DNA of 23,189 nucleotides from JBFHDX01 sp041584475 (GCA_041584475.1 JBFHDX010000059.1:1-23189), one strand, 5' to 3'. Shown: positions 14,758-23,172, counted from the stretch's first letter. The notes: generated by a model not told the origin, from the sequence alone. Translations and numbers: made by a program.

Positions 14758-15654
14758 TCACTCCTTTACCGCGCCCGTCATGCTCGAGACGTAGTGCTCG
14801 ACGAAGAACGAATAGAGGATCGCGACGGGCAGCGAGCCCAGCAGGGCGCCGGCCATGAGCGAACCCCAATGGTAGACGTCGCCTTCGACGAGCTCGGTGA
14901 CGACGCCGACCGGCACCGTCTTGTTCTCGGACGAGGAGATGAAGGTCAGGGCGTAGATGAACTCGTTCCACGACAGGGTGAAGGCGAAGATGCCGGCCGA
15001 GATCAGCCCCGGCACCGCGAGCGGCAACATGATCTTGAGCAAGATCTGCAGCCGCGAGGCGCCGTCGATCAGGGCGCATTCCTCGAGCTCGTAGGGGATC
15101 GAGCGGAAATATCCCATCAGCAGCCAGGTGCAGAACGGCACGAGGAACGTCGGATAGGTCAGGATCAGCGCCATGCGGGTGTCGAAGATGCCGAACTTGA
15201 ACACCATCGTCGCCAGCGGGATGAACAGGATGCTTGGCGGCACCAGGTAGGCGAGGAAGATCGTCATGCCGACCGTGCGGGCGCCGCGGAACCGCAGGCG
15301 CTCGATCGCATACGCGGAGAGCACCGCGCAGAACAGGGAAATGAAGGTCGAGACGATCGAGACCAGCATCGTATTCCACAGCCACGACGGATAGGACGTC
15401 TCGAACAGAAGCTTCTTGATGTGCGCCAGCGTCGGGTTCTCGACCCAGAATGGGTTGTAGTCGTTCAGGTTCAACAATTCGTCGTTCGGTTTGAAGGTCG
15501 TCAGCCCCATCCAGTAGAACGGGAACAGCAGCACGAACAGGAAGATCGCGAGCGGGATATAGACCGTCACCACGCGGCGCGGAACGGTCTCGAGATAGCC
15601 CATCCCGCCTTCGGGCGCCTTCGACTTGCGGGACGTTGCCGCGGCGTCAGTCAT
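14758..15654 (-). CDS. Carbohydrate ABC transporter permease, MalG/UgpE family
   Basis: A 298-residue inner-membrane permease with six predicted helices. After a cytoplasmic N-terminal tail comes helix 1 (IPLAIFLFVLLFPFYW). The cytoplasmic EAA loop is seen as EECALIDGASRLQILLKIML followed by PLAVPGL. Length and layout match MalG/UgpE. It overlaps the preceding permease gene by eight bases. GGGGAG six bases before the ATG supports the start. It forms the membrane pore with that partner and, with the UgpC-like ATPase and Tat-exported binding protein, completes a CUT1-type sugar importer. The GntR regulator begins 10 bp after it. Confidence 0.95.
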   Translation of the reverse strand: MTDAAATSRKSKAPEGGMGYLETVPRRVVTVYIPLAIFLFVLLFPFYWMGLTTFKPNDELLNLNDYNPFWVENPTLAHIKKLLFETSYPSWLWNTMLVSIVSTFISLFCAVLSAYAIERLRFRGARTVGMTIFLAYLVPPSILFIPLATMVFKFGIFDTRMALILTYPTFLVPFCTWLLMGYFRSIPYELEECALIDGASRLQILLKIMLPLAVPGLISAGIFAFTLSWNEFIYALTFISSSENKTVPVGVVTELVEGDVYHWGSLMAGALLGSLPVAILYSFFVEHYVSSMTGAVKE

Positions 15655-16594
15655 TGTCGCTCCCCTGCTGCCAGCGCCGGCGCTGCAGGCCGAAATAGCT
15701 GAACATGATGGCGGCGAGCAGGAACGGGATCATCGCCACGGCGATCGCGGCGCCCTCGCCCAGCTGGCCGCCGGGAATCGCGCGCTGGAACGACAGCGTC
15801 GCCATCAGGTGCGTCGCGTTCAGCGGACCGCCGCGCGTCAGCACGTAGATGAGCTGGAAATCGGTGAAGGTGAAGAGCACCGAGAAGGTCATGACGACGG
15901 CGATGATCGGCGTCAGCATCGGCAGGGTGACGTAGCGGAACAGCTGCCAGCGCGAGGCGCCGTCGAGCGTGGCCGCCTCGTACAGCGACGGCGGGATCGT
16001 CTGCAACCCGGCGAGCAGCGATATCGCGACGAACGGGATGCCCCGCCAGATGTTGGCGAAGATCACCGCCGCGCGGGCGTTGTTCGGATCGCCGAGGAAG
16101 TTGACGTACTCGTCGATCAGTCCGACCTCGCGGAGCGTCCAGCTGACGATCGAGAACTGCGAATCGTAAATCCACCAGAACGCGATCGCCGACAGTACGG
16201 TCGGCACGATCCAGGGCAGCAGGACGATCGCCCGCAGCAGCGCCTTGAACGGCAGGTGCTGGTTCAGGATCAGCGCCAGCCAGAGGCCGAGCACGAACTT
16301 GAAGACGCTGGCGACGACGGTGTACAGGAACGTGTTGAAGACCGACAACAGGAAGACGCTGTCGTCCAACAGAAACCCGTAGTTCTCCAACCCGATGAAG
16401 ACGCCGCGCCGGCCGATCGTCGTGTCGGTCATGCCGAGCCACACGCCGAGACCCAGCGGATAGGTCAGGAACAGCAGCAGCAGCGCCGCTGTCGGGATCA
16501 TCAGGATGAGGCCGAGCAGGTTGCGGCTGTTGTTGAGACGCGACCACAGCGTCGGTCGGTAGATGGCCGGCTGGCCGAGGGCGGCTTCTGTCAT
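15647..16594 (-). CDS. Carbohydrate ABC transporter permease, MalF/UgpA family
   Basis: A 315-residue inner-membrane permease with six predicted helices. Helix 1 is around residues 25-50 (LLGLILMIPTAALLLLFLTY). The EAA coupling loop YEAATLDGASRWQLFRYVTL is near residues 208-227, before PMLTPIIAVV. The size fits the UgpA branch, without the long periplasmic loop of enterobacterial MalF. It starts 82 bp after the binding-protein stop, a gap that holds a strong hairpin, and overlaps the second permease by eight bases. The ribosome-binding site is weak (GGGA nine bases upstream), which would fit lower synthesis than the binding protein. Confidence 0.95.
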   Translation of the reverse strand: MTEAALGQPAIYRPTLWSRLNNSRNLLGLILMIPTAALLLLFLTYPLGLGVWLGMTDTTIGRRGVFIGLENYGFLLDDSVFLLSVFNTFLYTVVASVFKFVLGLWLALILNQHLPFKALLRAIVLLPWIVPTVLSAIAFWWIYDSQFSIVSWTLREVGLIDEYVNFLGDPNNARAAVIFANIWRGIPFVAISLLAGLQTIPPSLYEAATLDGASRWQLFRYVTLPMLTPIIAVVMTFSVLFTFTDFQLIYVLTRGGPLNATHLMATLSFQRAIPGGQLGEGAAIAVAMIPFLLAAIMFSYFGLQRRRWQQGSDND

Positions 16595-16633
16595 TGTCGG
16601 TCCCGCGATAGGGTCGCACCGGGACGGACGGTC

Positions 16634-16658
16634 GCGCCCGCCAGGTCAGGGCGGGCGC
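16634..16658 (-). other. Perfect 9-bp GC hairpin between sugar-binding-protein gene and first permease
   Basis: GCGCCCGCC (16634-16642) and GGCGGGCGC (16650-16658) are exact complements around a 7-base loop. It lies 18 bases after the binding-protein stop in the transcribed direction. There is no U-run, so it is not a canonical intrinsic terminator. In malE-malF and similar operons a hairpin at this place protects the upstream message and lowers permease expression. The same role is inferred here. Confidence 0.6.
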
Positions 16659-16676
16659 AACCGGTCGTCGCGACGG

Positions 16677-17981
16677 TCAGACGCGGTAGTAGCGCAGCGC
16701 GCGTTTCTCCGCCTTCTGCATCGCCTCCTTCGGCGTCGTCGCACCCGACGCCGCCTCGGCGATCATGTTGACGACGATGAAGTCGGCCATGGCCGCCGCC
16801 GATGCATAACCGAGCTTGCCGGCGTGCCCGTTGTGGAACATGCGGGCCACCGTGTCGCGATACGGCGTGTGTTTCGGATCCGCAGTCCAGATCGGGTTCT
16901 GCTCGTAGGCCTTGAGCGGCTGCGTGATATAGCCGATCGCGGCCTGCTGCCAGGGCTCGTACTGTTCCTTCTCCCACATGAAGCGGAGATACTCCTTCGC
17001 CGCATTGGGATATTTCGTGTGCTTGAACAGCATCGCCTGCGTGAACAGGTTGAGCTCGGACGGCTTGCCGAGCGGGCCGACCGGCATGTTGGCGTGGTTG
17101 ATGTCGCCGACGAACGGCGAGTTGTTGTTCTTCGCCGCGTAATAGACCGAGATGCCGTTGGCGGTGAGGCCGATCTCTCCGGCCAGGAACGCCTTGTTGT
17201 TGTGCGGGTCGAGCCACGAAATCGTGCCCGGAATGAAGGTCTCGTAAAGCTCGCGGGCGTATTCGAGGGCCGCTTCTGTCTCCGAGCTCACGATCGCGAC
17301 CTCGTTGTTCTCGTTCACCAGCACTCCGCCATGCGACCAGAGCAGCCAGTGGGTCCAGACATTGCCGTCGCCGACCGCGTTGCCGAGCGCGAAGCCCGGC
17401 GGATGGCCGTTCTTCTTCAGCGCCTGGCAGAGCCTCAGCAGCCCGGCCGTGTCCTGCGGGAAGCTGTCGAAGCCGGCTTCCTTCATCCAGGATTCGCGGT
17501 AGACGAGACAGTTGCCCGCCGCCCCCAGCGGCAGTGCGATCCAGCGGCCCTCCCTGGTCGCGTAGTCGACGCTGACCGGATACCAGCCGCCATACTTGCC
17601 GCCCAGATATTCCGCAAGGTCGGTCAGGTCGACCAGCTTGTCGGGATACTGATGCGGATCGTCGTACCAGCCGATGATGATGTCGGGCCCGCTGCCGATA
17701 TTCGCGGCGACCGCCGCCTTCGGCCGAACGTCTTCCCACGCCTCGTTATCAACGACGACCTCGACGCCGGTGGCCTTCGTGAATTTCTGGGTGTTCGCGG
17801 TCCACAGATCCTCGTCGCCCTGCACGAAACGCTTCCAGCGCAGGACGCGCAACTTGGCGCCCGCCTCGGGCTTGAAGGACAGCTCCGCGGCGGCCGCCGG
17901 CGCGGCCAGACCGCCCGTCGCACCGAGGAGCGCGGCCCCTGCGGTTCCCTTCAGGAGGTCACGTCTTGTGATCCTGCTCAT
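16677..17981 (-). CDS. Tat-exported sugar-binding protein of a CUT1 ABC transporter (family 1)
   Basis: A 434-residue extracellular solute-binding protein of the MalE/UgpB type. The N-terminus MSRITRRDLLKGTAG carries a twin-arginine motif, followed by an Ala/Gly-rich hydrophobic region and an AAAAE cleavage zone near residue 33, so export of a folded protein by Tat is predicted. The ATG at 17981 is chosen because it gives this signal and AAGGAG (17988-17993) lies six bases upstream. The frame stays open to 18449, but that extension is Arg/Ser-rich noise running through the ATPase gene. Internal segments such as DIIIGWYDDPHQYPDKLVDL and LPLGAAGNCLVYRESWMKEA are typical of the family. Its ligand is probably a sugar or oligosaccharide yielding the acids handled by the downstream enzymes. 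Confidence 0.95.
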   Translation of the reverse strand: MSRITRRDLLKGTAGAALLGATGGLAAPAAAAELSFKPEAGAKLRVLRWKRFVQGDEDLWTANTQKFTKATGVEVVVDNEAWEDVRPKAAVAANIGSGPDIIIGWYDDPHQYPDKLVDLTDLAEYLGGKYGGWYPVSVDYATREGRWIALPLGAAGNCLVYRESWMKEAGFDSFPQDTAGLLRLCQALKKNGHPPGFALGNAVGDGNVWTHWLLWSHGGVLVNENNEVAIVSSETEAALEYARELYETFIPGTISWLDPHNNKAFLAGEIGLTANGISVYYAAKNNNSPFVGDINHANMPVGPLGKPSELNLFTQAMLFKHTKYPNAAKEYLRFMWEKEQYEPWQQAAIGYITQPLKAYEQNPIWTADPKHTPYRDTVARMFHNGHAGKLGYASAAAMADFIVVNMIAEAASGATTPKEAMQKAEKRALRYYRV

Positions 17982-17987
17982 CCTAGT

Positions 17988-17993
17988 CTCCTT
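17988..17993 (-). promoter_or_regulatory. Ribosome-binding site fixing the start of the sugar-binding protein
   Basis: AAGGAG on the minus strand, six bases before the ATG at 17981. It is one of the strongest Shine-Dalgarno sequences in the window and excludes the much longer upstream extension of the frame. Confidence 0.8.
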
Positions 17994-18008
17994 CCGATCT
18001 CCGTTTTC

Positions 18009-18080
18009 GCCCCGGCTTCCAGGTCCGGGGCCTTCCTGGCCGCAATTGCGGCCGCTGCCGCATCGGGCCGGAACCCGATG
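18009..18080. repeat. Cluster of three inverted repeats between ATPase and sugar-binding-protein genes
   Basis: Three separate palindromic elements lie within 72 bp of the 121-bp gap. GCCCCGG (18009-18015) pairs with CCGGGGC (18025-18031) around nine bases. GGCCGCAATTGCGGCC (18038-18053) is a perfect 16-bp palindrome. CATCGGG (18061-18067) pairs with CCCGATG (18074-18080) around six bases. They could be consecutive RNA hairpins controlling the ratio of ATPase to binding protein, or protein-binding sites for an internal promoter. No T-run follows any of them in the transcribed direction. Confidence 0.6.
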
Positions 18081-18102
18081 CCGAACGCGTCGGCGCCCGC
18101 TG

Positions 18103-19176
<1,074 letters not shown>

Positions 19177-19424
19177 GCTTTCCCTTGCCGTGGCTGCAAT
19201 CCAGGATTTACCGGGCGCTCACGCGGTCTCGAACGGCACGGCGTCGCGGCAGCGCCAGCCGCGCGGAGGCGTGCGCGGCGCCGTGCTCAGACCCGGCAGC
19301 GTCGGTTCGCGGCAAGTTGCCGCTTTTGATCGAGGCGACCCCATGGAAGCCCTGTCCGTCGTTCATTCGTGGCCGGCCTGTCGCGAACGGTGGCCGGTCC
19401 TTGTTCGTCGCGTACGAGGTCTAA

Positions 19425-19435
19425 TCCTCATACAA
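19425..19435 (-). promoter_or_regulatory. Second, imperfect FadR-subfamily operator-like site
   Basis: Read on the minus strand this is TTGTATGAGGA, matching T-N-G-T-N-N-N-A-C-N-A at five of six fixed positions (G instead of C). It touches the TAAAAT -10-like hexamer. It could be a weaker half of a two-site arrangement with 19459-19469, 34 bp away centre to centre. One mismatch makes it easily a coincidence. Confidence 0.25.
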
Positions 19436-19440
19436 TTTTA
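19435..19440 (-). promoter_or_regulatory. Candidate -10 element for the leftward operon
   Basis: TAAAAT on the minus strand differs from TATAAT at one position and lies in the most AT-rich part of the gap. The only -35-like partner is CCGACA (19460-19465), 19 bp upstream, which is a weak match with long spacing. A better TTGACT (19470-19475) is too far away (29 bp). The leader to the ATPase start would then be about 250 bases. Confidence 0.3.
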
Positions 19441-19448
19441 TCCGATAC

Positions 19449-19462
19449 ACAACCGGGGTTGT
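19449..19462. promoter_or_regulatory. Palindrome ACAACC-GG-GGTTGT in the divergent control region
   Basis: Perfect 6-bp arms around two bases, flanked by TCCG (19441-19444) and CGGA (19463-19466), which are also complementary with a four-base offset. The size and symmetry suit a dimeric repressor. It overlaps by four bases the FadR-type operator match at 19459-19469 and lies between the -10-like and -35-like hexamers. Which of the two overlapping elements is bound, if either, cannot be told from sequence. Confidence 0.45.
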
Positions 19463-19469
19463 CGGACGA
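19459..19469. promoter_or_regulatory. Candidate operator for the GntR/FadR-type regulator
   Basis: TTGTCGGACGA matches the known FadR-subfamily pattern T-N-G-T-N-N-N-A-C-N-A at all six fixed positions. By arithmetic such a match is expected about 0.11 times by chance in 465 bp. A FadR-subfamily regulator is encoded in the adjacent operon and the site overlaps the likely leftward promoter. That placement fits repression of the ABC/sugar-acid operon, and possibly of both arrays, relieved by a sugar acid or keto-deoxy acid. Confidence 0.45.
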
Positions 19470-19641
19470 AGTCAAGCCCCTCCTGCAGGGGACGACGGCG
19501 CGAACGGGCGAATCCGGAATCGGCCGCCGTGTGATACGCCATCGCCGTCTCGAGGCCGCTGCTTGTATCGTCTGAGGATATGATGATAACTGTCGGGCCG
19601 CCGCGACCGACGCTGCCGCGGCCATCATCGAGGGAGGCAGC

Positions 19642-20394
19642 ATGAACCGGATCGATCTCTCGGGACGCTGCGCCGTCGTCACCGGTGGCGCGCAGGGAAT
19701 TGGCCGGGCGATTGCGGAGCGGTTCCTCGACTCCGGGGCGGTGGTCAGCCTCTGGGATCGCGACGCGGCCCTGGTGCGGCAGACCGGCGAAGCGCTCGCC
19801 CCCCGCGGCCGCGTCCACGCCGTCGCGGTCGACGTTACCGACCTCGCCGCCGTCGAGGCCGCCGCCGCGGAAGCCGGGCGCGAGGCAGGCCCGATCGGCA
19901 TCCTCGTCAACAATGCCGGCATCGCAGGACCGATCCACAAGCTCTGGGAGTATCCCGGCGACGCCTGGCGACAGGTCATCGACATCGATCTGACCGGCGT
20001 GTTCAACTGCTGCCGCGCGGTGGTCCCCGGCATGATCGAGCGCAACTACGGCCGCATCGTCAACGTCGCCTCGATCGCCGGCAAGGAGGGCAACCCCAAC
20101 GCGTCCCCCTACAGCGCCGCCAAGGCGGGCGTGATCGCGCTGACCAAGTCGTTGGGCAAGGAGCTGGCAGCATACGATATCGCGGTAAACTGCATCACGC
20201 CGGCAGCCGTTCGGACGCGGATCTTCGACCAGATCACCCAGGAACATATCGATTACATGCTCGCGAAGATCCCGCGCGGCCGCTTTCTGAAGGCCGAGGA
20301 GGCGGCCGCCATGGTGGCCTGGCTGGCGTCCGAGGAGAACTCGTTCACCACCGGGGCGGTGTTCGATCTCTCCGGCGGCCGCGCCAGCTATTGA
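19642..20394 (+). CDS. SDR-family oxidoreductase (probable sugar or sugar-acid dehydrogenase)
   Basis: A 250-residue short-chain dehydrogenase/reductase. The nucleotide loop is TGGAQGIG (14-21), NNAG is at 90-93, and the catalytic set is S144, Y157 and K161. The C-terminus ends in the FabG-like FDLSGGRASY. AGGGAGG (19631-19637) lies four bases before the ATG. It is the first gene of the rightward array, facing the sugar transporter, so it may be the aldose 1-dehydrogenase producing the lactone for the SMP-30 enzyme, or a 2-keto-3-deoxy acid dehydrogenase. SDR sequences alone do not decide. The KDF-dehydrogenase-like SDR in the other operon belongs to a clearly different branch, so the two are not recent duplicates. 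Confidence 0.88.
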   Translation: MNRIDLSGRCAVVTGGAQGIGRAIAERFLDSGAVVSLWDRDAALVRQTGEALAPRGRVHAVAVDVTDLAAVEAAAAEAGREAGPIGILVNNAGIAGPIHKLWEYPGDAWRQVIDIDLTGVFNCCRAVVPGMIERNYGRIVNVASIAGKEGNPNASPYSAAKAGVIALTKSLGKELAAYDIAVNCITPAAVRTRIFDQITQEHIDYMLAKIPRGRFLKAEEAAAMVAWLASEENSFTTGAVFDLSGGRASY

Positions 20395-20406
20395 GCGGGG
20401 CCGGCG

Positions 20407-21201
20407 GTGGACCGCAGGGCGCTCGACGAAGCCGTCGGTCTGCTGGCGCGAACGCGCCTCGAACGCGTTCCGTTCGCCGGTTTTCCACCGCGCTGTGCGC
20501 CCGCCCGCGAGGCGGAGGGTTACGAAATCCAGGCGGCGTTGCACCGGCGGCTAAGCGGGCGGTTGGGGCCGATAGCGGGCTACAAGATCGGCTGTACGAC
20601 GAAGGTCATGCAGGACTATCTCGGGATCGACCACCCCTGTTCGGGTGGCGTTTTCGGCCGTACCGTGCACCGCAGCCCGGTCTCGCTGCCGTACGATGGC
20701 TGGTGCCGCGTCGGCGTCGAGTGCGAGATCGCGGTGACCCTCGGACGCGACCTCGACCCCGAGCGTGCGCCATACGACCGGCAACGTGTCGCGGCGGCGG
20801 TCGACGGCTGCATGGCGGCGATCGAGATCGTCGACGACCGCTACGTCGATTACGCCTCGCTCGACGCCGAGACGTTGATCGCCGATGATTTCTTCGGTGC
20901 CGGCTGCGTGCTGGGCGAGCCGGTCCGCGACTGGCAGACGCTTGACCTCGCTGCGGTCGTCGGCGCGATGGAGGTCAACGAGCGCGAGGCCGGGCGCGGC
21001 ACCGGCGCCGCCGTCCTCGGCCACCCGCTCGACGCGCTGGCGCTACTGGCGAACGAGGCCGCCGGCCGCGGCGCGACGCTGGTGGCGGGCACCTTCGTGC
21101 TGACCGGCAGCATCGTCCAGACGCACTGGCTCCAACCCGGCGACCGCGTGGTCTGTCGGCTCGACGGGCTCGGCGAGGCGGCGCTGACCGTCGAGCCCTG
21201 A
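20407..21201 (+). CDS. 2-keto-4-pentenoate hydratase/MhpD-family protein (FAH superfamily)
   Basis: A 264-residue member of the 2-keto-4-pentenoate hydratase/oxalocrotonate decarboxylase family. Classical members act in meta-cleavage of aromatics. Homologues in sugar-acid clusters are uncharacterised. K60 in GYKIGCT and probable metal ligands E105, E107 (VGVECEIAV) and E140 (AAIEIVDDR) are present, so it looks catalytically competent. The start is GTG at 20407, 12 bp after the SDR stop, with only a weak GCGGGG upstream, suggesting coupled translation. No aromatic-degradation gene is nearby, so hydration, dehydration or tautomerisation of an unsaturated keto acid from sugar-acid metabolism is more plausible. 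Confidence 0.85.
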   Translation: MDRRALDEAVGLLARTRLERVPFAGFPPRCAPAREAEGYEIQAALHRRLSGRLGPIAGYKIGCTTKVMQDYLGIDHPCSGGVFGRTVHRSPVSLPYDGWCRVGVECEIAVTLGRDLDPERAPYDRQRVAAAVDGCMAAIEIVDDRYVDYASLDAETLIADDFFGAGCVLGEPVRDWQTLDLAAVVGAMEVNEREAGRGTGAAVLGHPLDALALLANEAAGRGATLVAGTFVLTGSIVQTHWLQPGDRVVCRLDGLGEAALTVEP

Positions 21202-21236
21202 GTCCAGCGGCCGGTCGCCGGAGCGGGCTGCATAAC

Positions 21237-21243
21237 GAGGAGG
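21237..21243 (+). promoter_or_regulatory. Strong ribosome-binding site before the DenD-like gene
   Basis: GAGGAGG lies five bases (CAAAA) before the ATG at 21249, at the end of a 47-bp gap. It confirms that start and suggests independent, efficient initiation. Confidence 0.75.
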
Positions 21244-21248
21244 CAAAA

Positions 21249-22244
21249 ATGAAGGTCTTGATCACCGGGGGAACCGGATTCATCGGATTGAACCTGGCGC
21301 GGGCGCTGGTACGGCGCGGCGCGCTGACCGCCCCCTCGGGCCGCGCCGAAGAGATCGACAGCATCGTGCTGTTCGATAAGACGGTCCCGGATACACTGCC
21401 CCCGGGCCTCGACGACCGGGTCACGATGCAGGCCGGCGACATCGCCGACAGGCGCACCGTATCCGGCCTCGTCGACCGGGACGATATCTCGATATTCCAT
21501 CTCGCGTCGGTGGTCTCCGGTGCCGGCGAGCAGGATTTCGACCTGGCGCTGCGCGTCAACCTCGATGGCGGGCGCAACGTGTTCGAGGCGGCGCGGGCGC
21601 GGGCCGGCCTGCCGCGCGTCGTGTTTGCGAGCTCGGTCGCGGTGTTCGGCGGCAGCGCGATGCCGGCGGTCGTGGGTGACGCGGTCAAGCAGACGCCGCA
21701 GACGACCTACGGCATGACGAAGACGGTCGGCGAGCTGATGGTTAACGACTACACGCGCAAGCGATTCTTCGATGGCCGGTCGGCCCGGCTGCCGACGATC
21801 TTCATCCGTCCCGGCCGCCCGAACGCCGCGGCCTCCAGCTTCTGCAGCGGCGTCTTCCGCGAACCGCTGAACGGCGAGGAGTGCGTGCTGCCCGTGAAAT
21901 CCGGCGTGAAGATGGCGCTGCTCGGCTATCGCAACGCGGTCGACGGTTTCATCGTGCTGCACGAGGCGGATCCGGCGGCGATCGGCGACGATCGCGCGGT
22001 CAACCTGCCGAGTGCGACCTATTCGGTCGAGGAGATGATCGCCGGCCTGCGCCGCGTCGCCGCGGCGAACGATATCGAGCTCGGCCCGATCACGGTGCGG
22101 CCCGATCCGGTCATCGAAAAGATCGTCAACGGCTGGGCCATCAGCTGCAACGCACAGCGTGCCGAGGCGCTGGGTCTGCCCAAGGACGAGAGCCTGGATC
22201 GCGTGATCCAGGACTATATCGACGATTTCCTGCGGCCGGCCTGA
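21249..22244 (+). CDS. denD: NAD-dependent epimerase/dehydratase-family protein, D-erythronate dehydrogenase (DenD)-like
   Basis: A 331-residue extended short-chain dehydrogenase. The N-terminal loop is GGTGFIG (7-13), with catalytic S129, Y154 and K158 (YGMTK). The stretch RPGRPNAAASSFCSG then REPLNGEE (188-211) is characteristic of the DenD group, which oxidises D-erythronate at C2 as the first step of four-carbon acid-sugar degradation. Length also fits. None of the usual partners (DenK/OtnK-type kinase, DenI/OtnI isomerase, OtnC aldolase) is visible in the window, so another hydroxy acid from this locus may be the substrate. It lies 16 bp before dgoK and is probably cotranscribed with it. 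Confidence 0.78.
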   Translation: MKVLITGGTGFIGLNLARALVRRGALTAPSGRAEEIDSIVLFDKTVPDTLPPGLDDRVTMQAGDIADRRTVSGLVDRDDISIFHLASVVSGAGEQDFDLALRVNLDGGRNVFEAARARAGLPRVVFASSVAVFGGSAMPAVVGDAVKQTPQTTYGMTKTVGELMVNDYTRKRFFDGRSARLPTIFIRPGRPNAAASSFCSGVFREPLNGEECVLPVKSGVKMALLGYRNAVDGFIVLHEADPAAIGDDRAVNLPSATYSVEEMIAGLRRVAAANDIELGPITVRPDPVIEKIVNGWAISCNAQRAEALGLPKDESLDRVIQDYIDDFLRPA

Positions 22245-22260
22245 CGCGGCGGAGCCGGTC

Positions 22261-23172
22261 ATGGCGTCCGCGGCAGCGATCCTGGTCGACTGGGGCACGA
22301 CGAACTTCCGCGCCTGGCTCGTCTCGCCGGACGGAACGGTCGTCGACCGACGGCAGGCGCCGTGCGGCATCATGCAGGTCAAGAGCCCGGACTTTCCGGC
22401 GGCGCTCGCCGAACAGGTCGGCGACTGGCGCAAGGTGCATGCGGGCATACCGGTGCTGATGGCCGGCATGGTCGGCAGCCGGCAGGGCTGGCTCGAGGCG
22501 CCGTATGTCGCGTGTCCGGCCGGGATCGCGGATCTCGCGGGTGCCGTCGTCGCGCTCCCCGATGCCCCCGGGGTCCGCGTCGTGCCGGGCCTGTCCTGTC
22601 GCCCGGACGGCGAGCGACACGACGTGATGCGCGGCGAAGAGGTGCAGATCTTCGGCGCCATCGACGCGCACGATGCCTCACGGCACGTACTGTGCCTGCC
22701 GGGCACCCACTCGAAATGGGCGATCGTCGAGAACGGACGCGTGACATGGTTCGCGACCGCGATGACCGGCGAGATCTTCTCGGTGCTCGCGCAGCACAGC
22801 ATCCTCGGTCGCCTGATGACGGAGGGACCGTCCGACGGCGACGCATCGTTTCGGGCCGGCTGCGATCTGTCCGAAACCGCCGGCGGCCTGTTGCACCACC
22901 TGTTCGCGGTCCGCGCCAATGGCCTGTTCGGCACGATACCCGCGAACGAGCTGCGTCTCTATCTTGCCGGCATCCTCGTCGGCCACGAGATCCGCTCGAT
23001 GCTGCCGGTCGTCGCGCCGGGCGGTCCGGTCACCGTCGTGGCGCGGCCGGACGTGGCCCGGCTTTACGAGACCGCCGTCGGACTTGCCGGCCATGACGCG
23101 CGCGTCGTCGAGGCGGAGGCCGCGAGTCTGCGCGGATTGACCCGAATCATGGAGGCAGGCCCGCATGACTGA
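22261..23172 (+). CDS. dgoK: 2-keto-3-deoxy-galactonokinase (DgoK)
   Basis: A 303-residue sugar-acid kinase phosphorylating 2-keto-3-deoxy-D-galactonate at C6 with ATP, the second step of the De Ley-Doudoroff route. Family segments are clear: the ATP-phosphate loop DWGTTNFRAW (10-19), MAGMVGSRQGW, RGEEVQIFGA, the CLPGTHSKWA stretch and TGEIFSVL. Length agrees with DgoK (about 290-310). GGAG lies six bases upstream. Its stop overlaps the next start by eight bases, a common arrangement with the aldolase gene dgoA. A galactonate dehydratase of the DgoD type is absent here, so one of the two dehydratases across the divergent region may provide the substrate. A DgoR-like regulator is also encoded there. 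Confidence 0.95.
   Translation: MASAAAILVDWGTTNFRAWLVSPDGTVVDRRQAPCGIMQVKSPDFPAALAEQVGDWRKVHAGIPVLMAGMVGSRQGWLEAPYVACPAGIADLAGAVVALPDAPGVRVVPGLSCRPDGERHDVMRGEEVQIFGAIDAHDASRHVLCLPGTHSKWAIVENGRVTWFATAMTGEIFSVLAQHSILGRLMTEGPSDGDASFRAGCDLSETAGGLLHHLFAVRANGLFGTIPANELRLYLAGILVGHEIRSMLPVVAPGGPVTVVARPDVARLYETAVGLAGHDARVVEAEAASLRGLTRIMEAGPHD

Larger units (their letters stand above)
19177..19641. promoter_or_regulatory. Divergent intergenic control region between the two gene arrays
   Basis: This 465-bp stretch separates the leftward ABC/sugar-acid operon from the rightward SDR/DgoK operon and must hold promoters for both. I find no convincing gene in it. Its middle (19421-19475) is visibly AT-richer than the rest. 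It holds a FadR-subfamily operator match, an adjoining palindrome and -10-like sequences. A GTGGCCGG direct repeat lies at 19369-19376 and 19390-19397. The part next to the ATPase start (19177-19340) is GC-rich and may be a long leader. Confidence 0.75.

Noticed and set aside
16634..16658. Intrinsic terminator after the sugar-binding-protein gene
   Set aside because: The stem is strong but no U-run follows in the transcribed direction and same-strand operon genes continue, so an intercistronic hairpin is the better reading. The same reasoning excludes terminators at 951-986 and 18009-18080.
19470..19475. TTGACT as the -35 of the leftward promoter
   Set aside because: It is a good hexamer, but 17 bp on there is only TTGTGT and the TAAAAT hexamer is 29 bp away, so no acceptable pair is formed. 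I leave the -35 unassigned.
19579..19590. TATGAT/GATAAC as -10 elements for the rightward operon
   Set aside because: The sequence is AT-rich at a plausible distance from the SDR start, but I could not find a -35-like hexamer better than 3 of 6 at 16-18 bp spacing. It remains possible but is not supported well enough to list.
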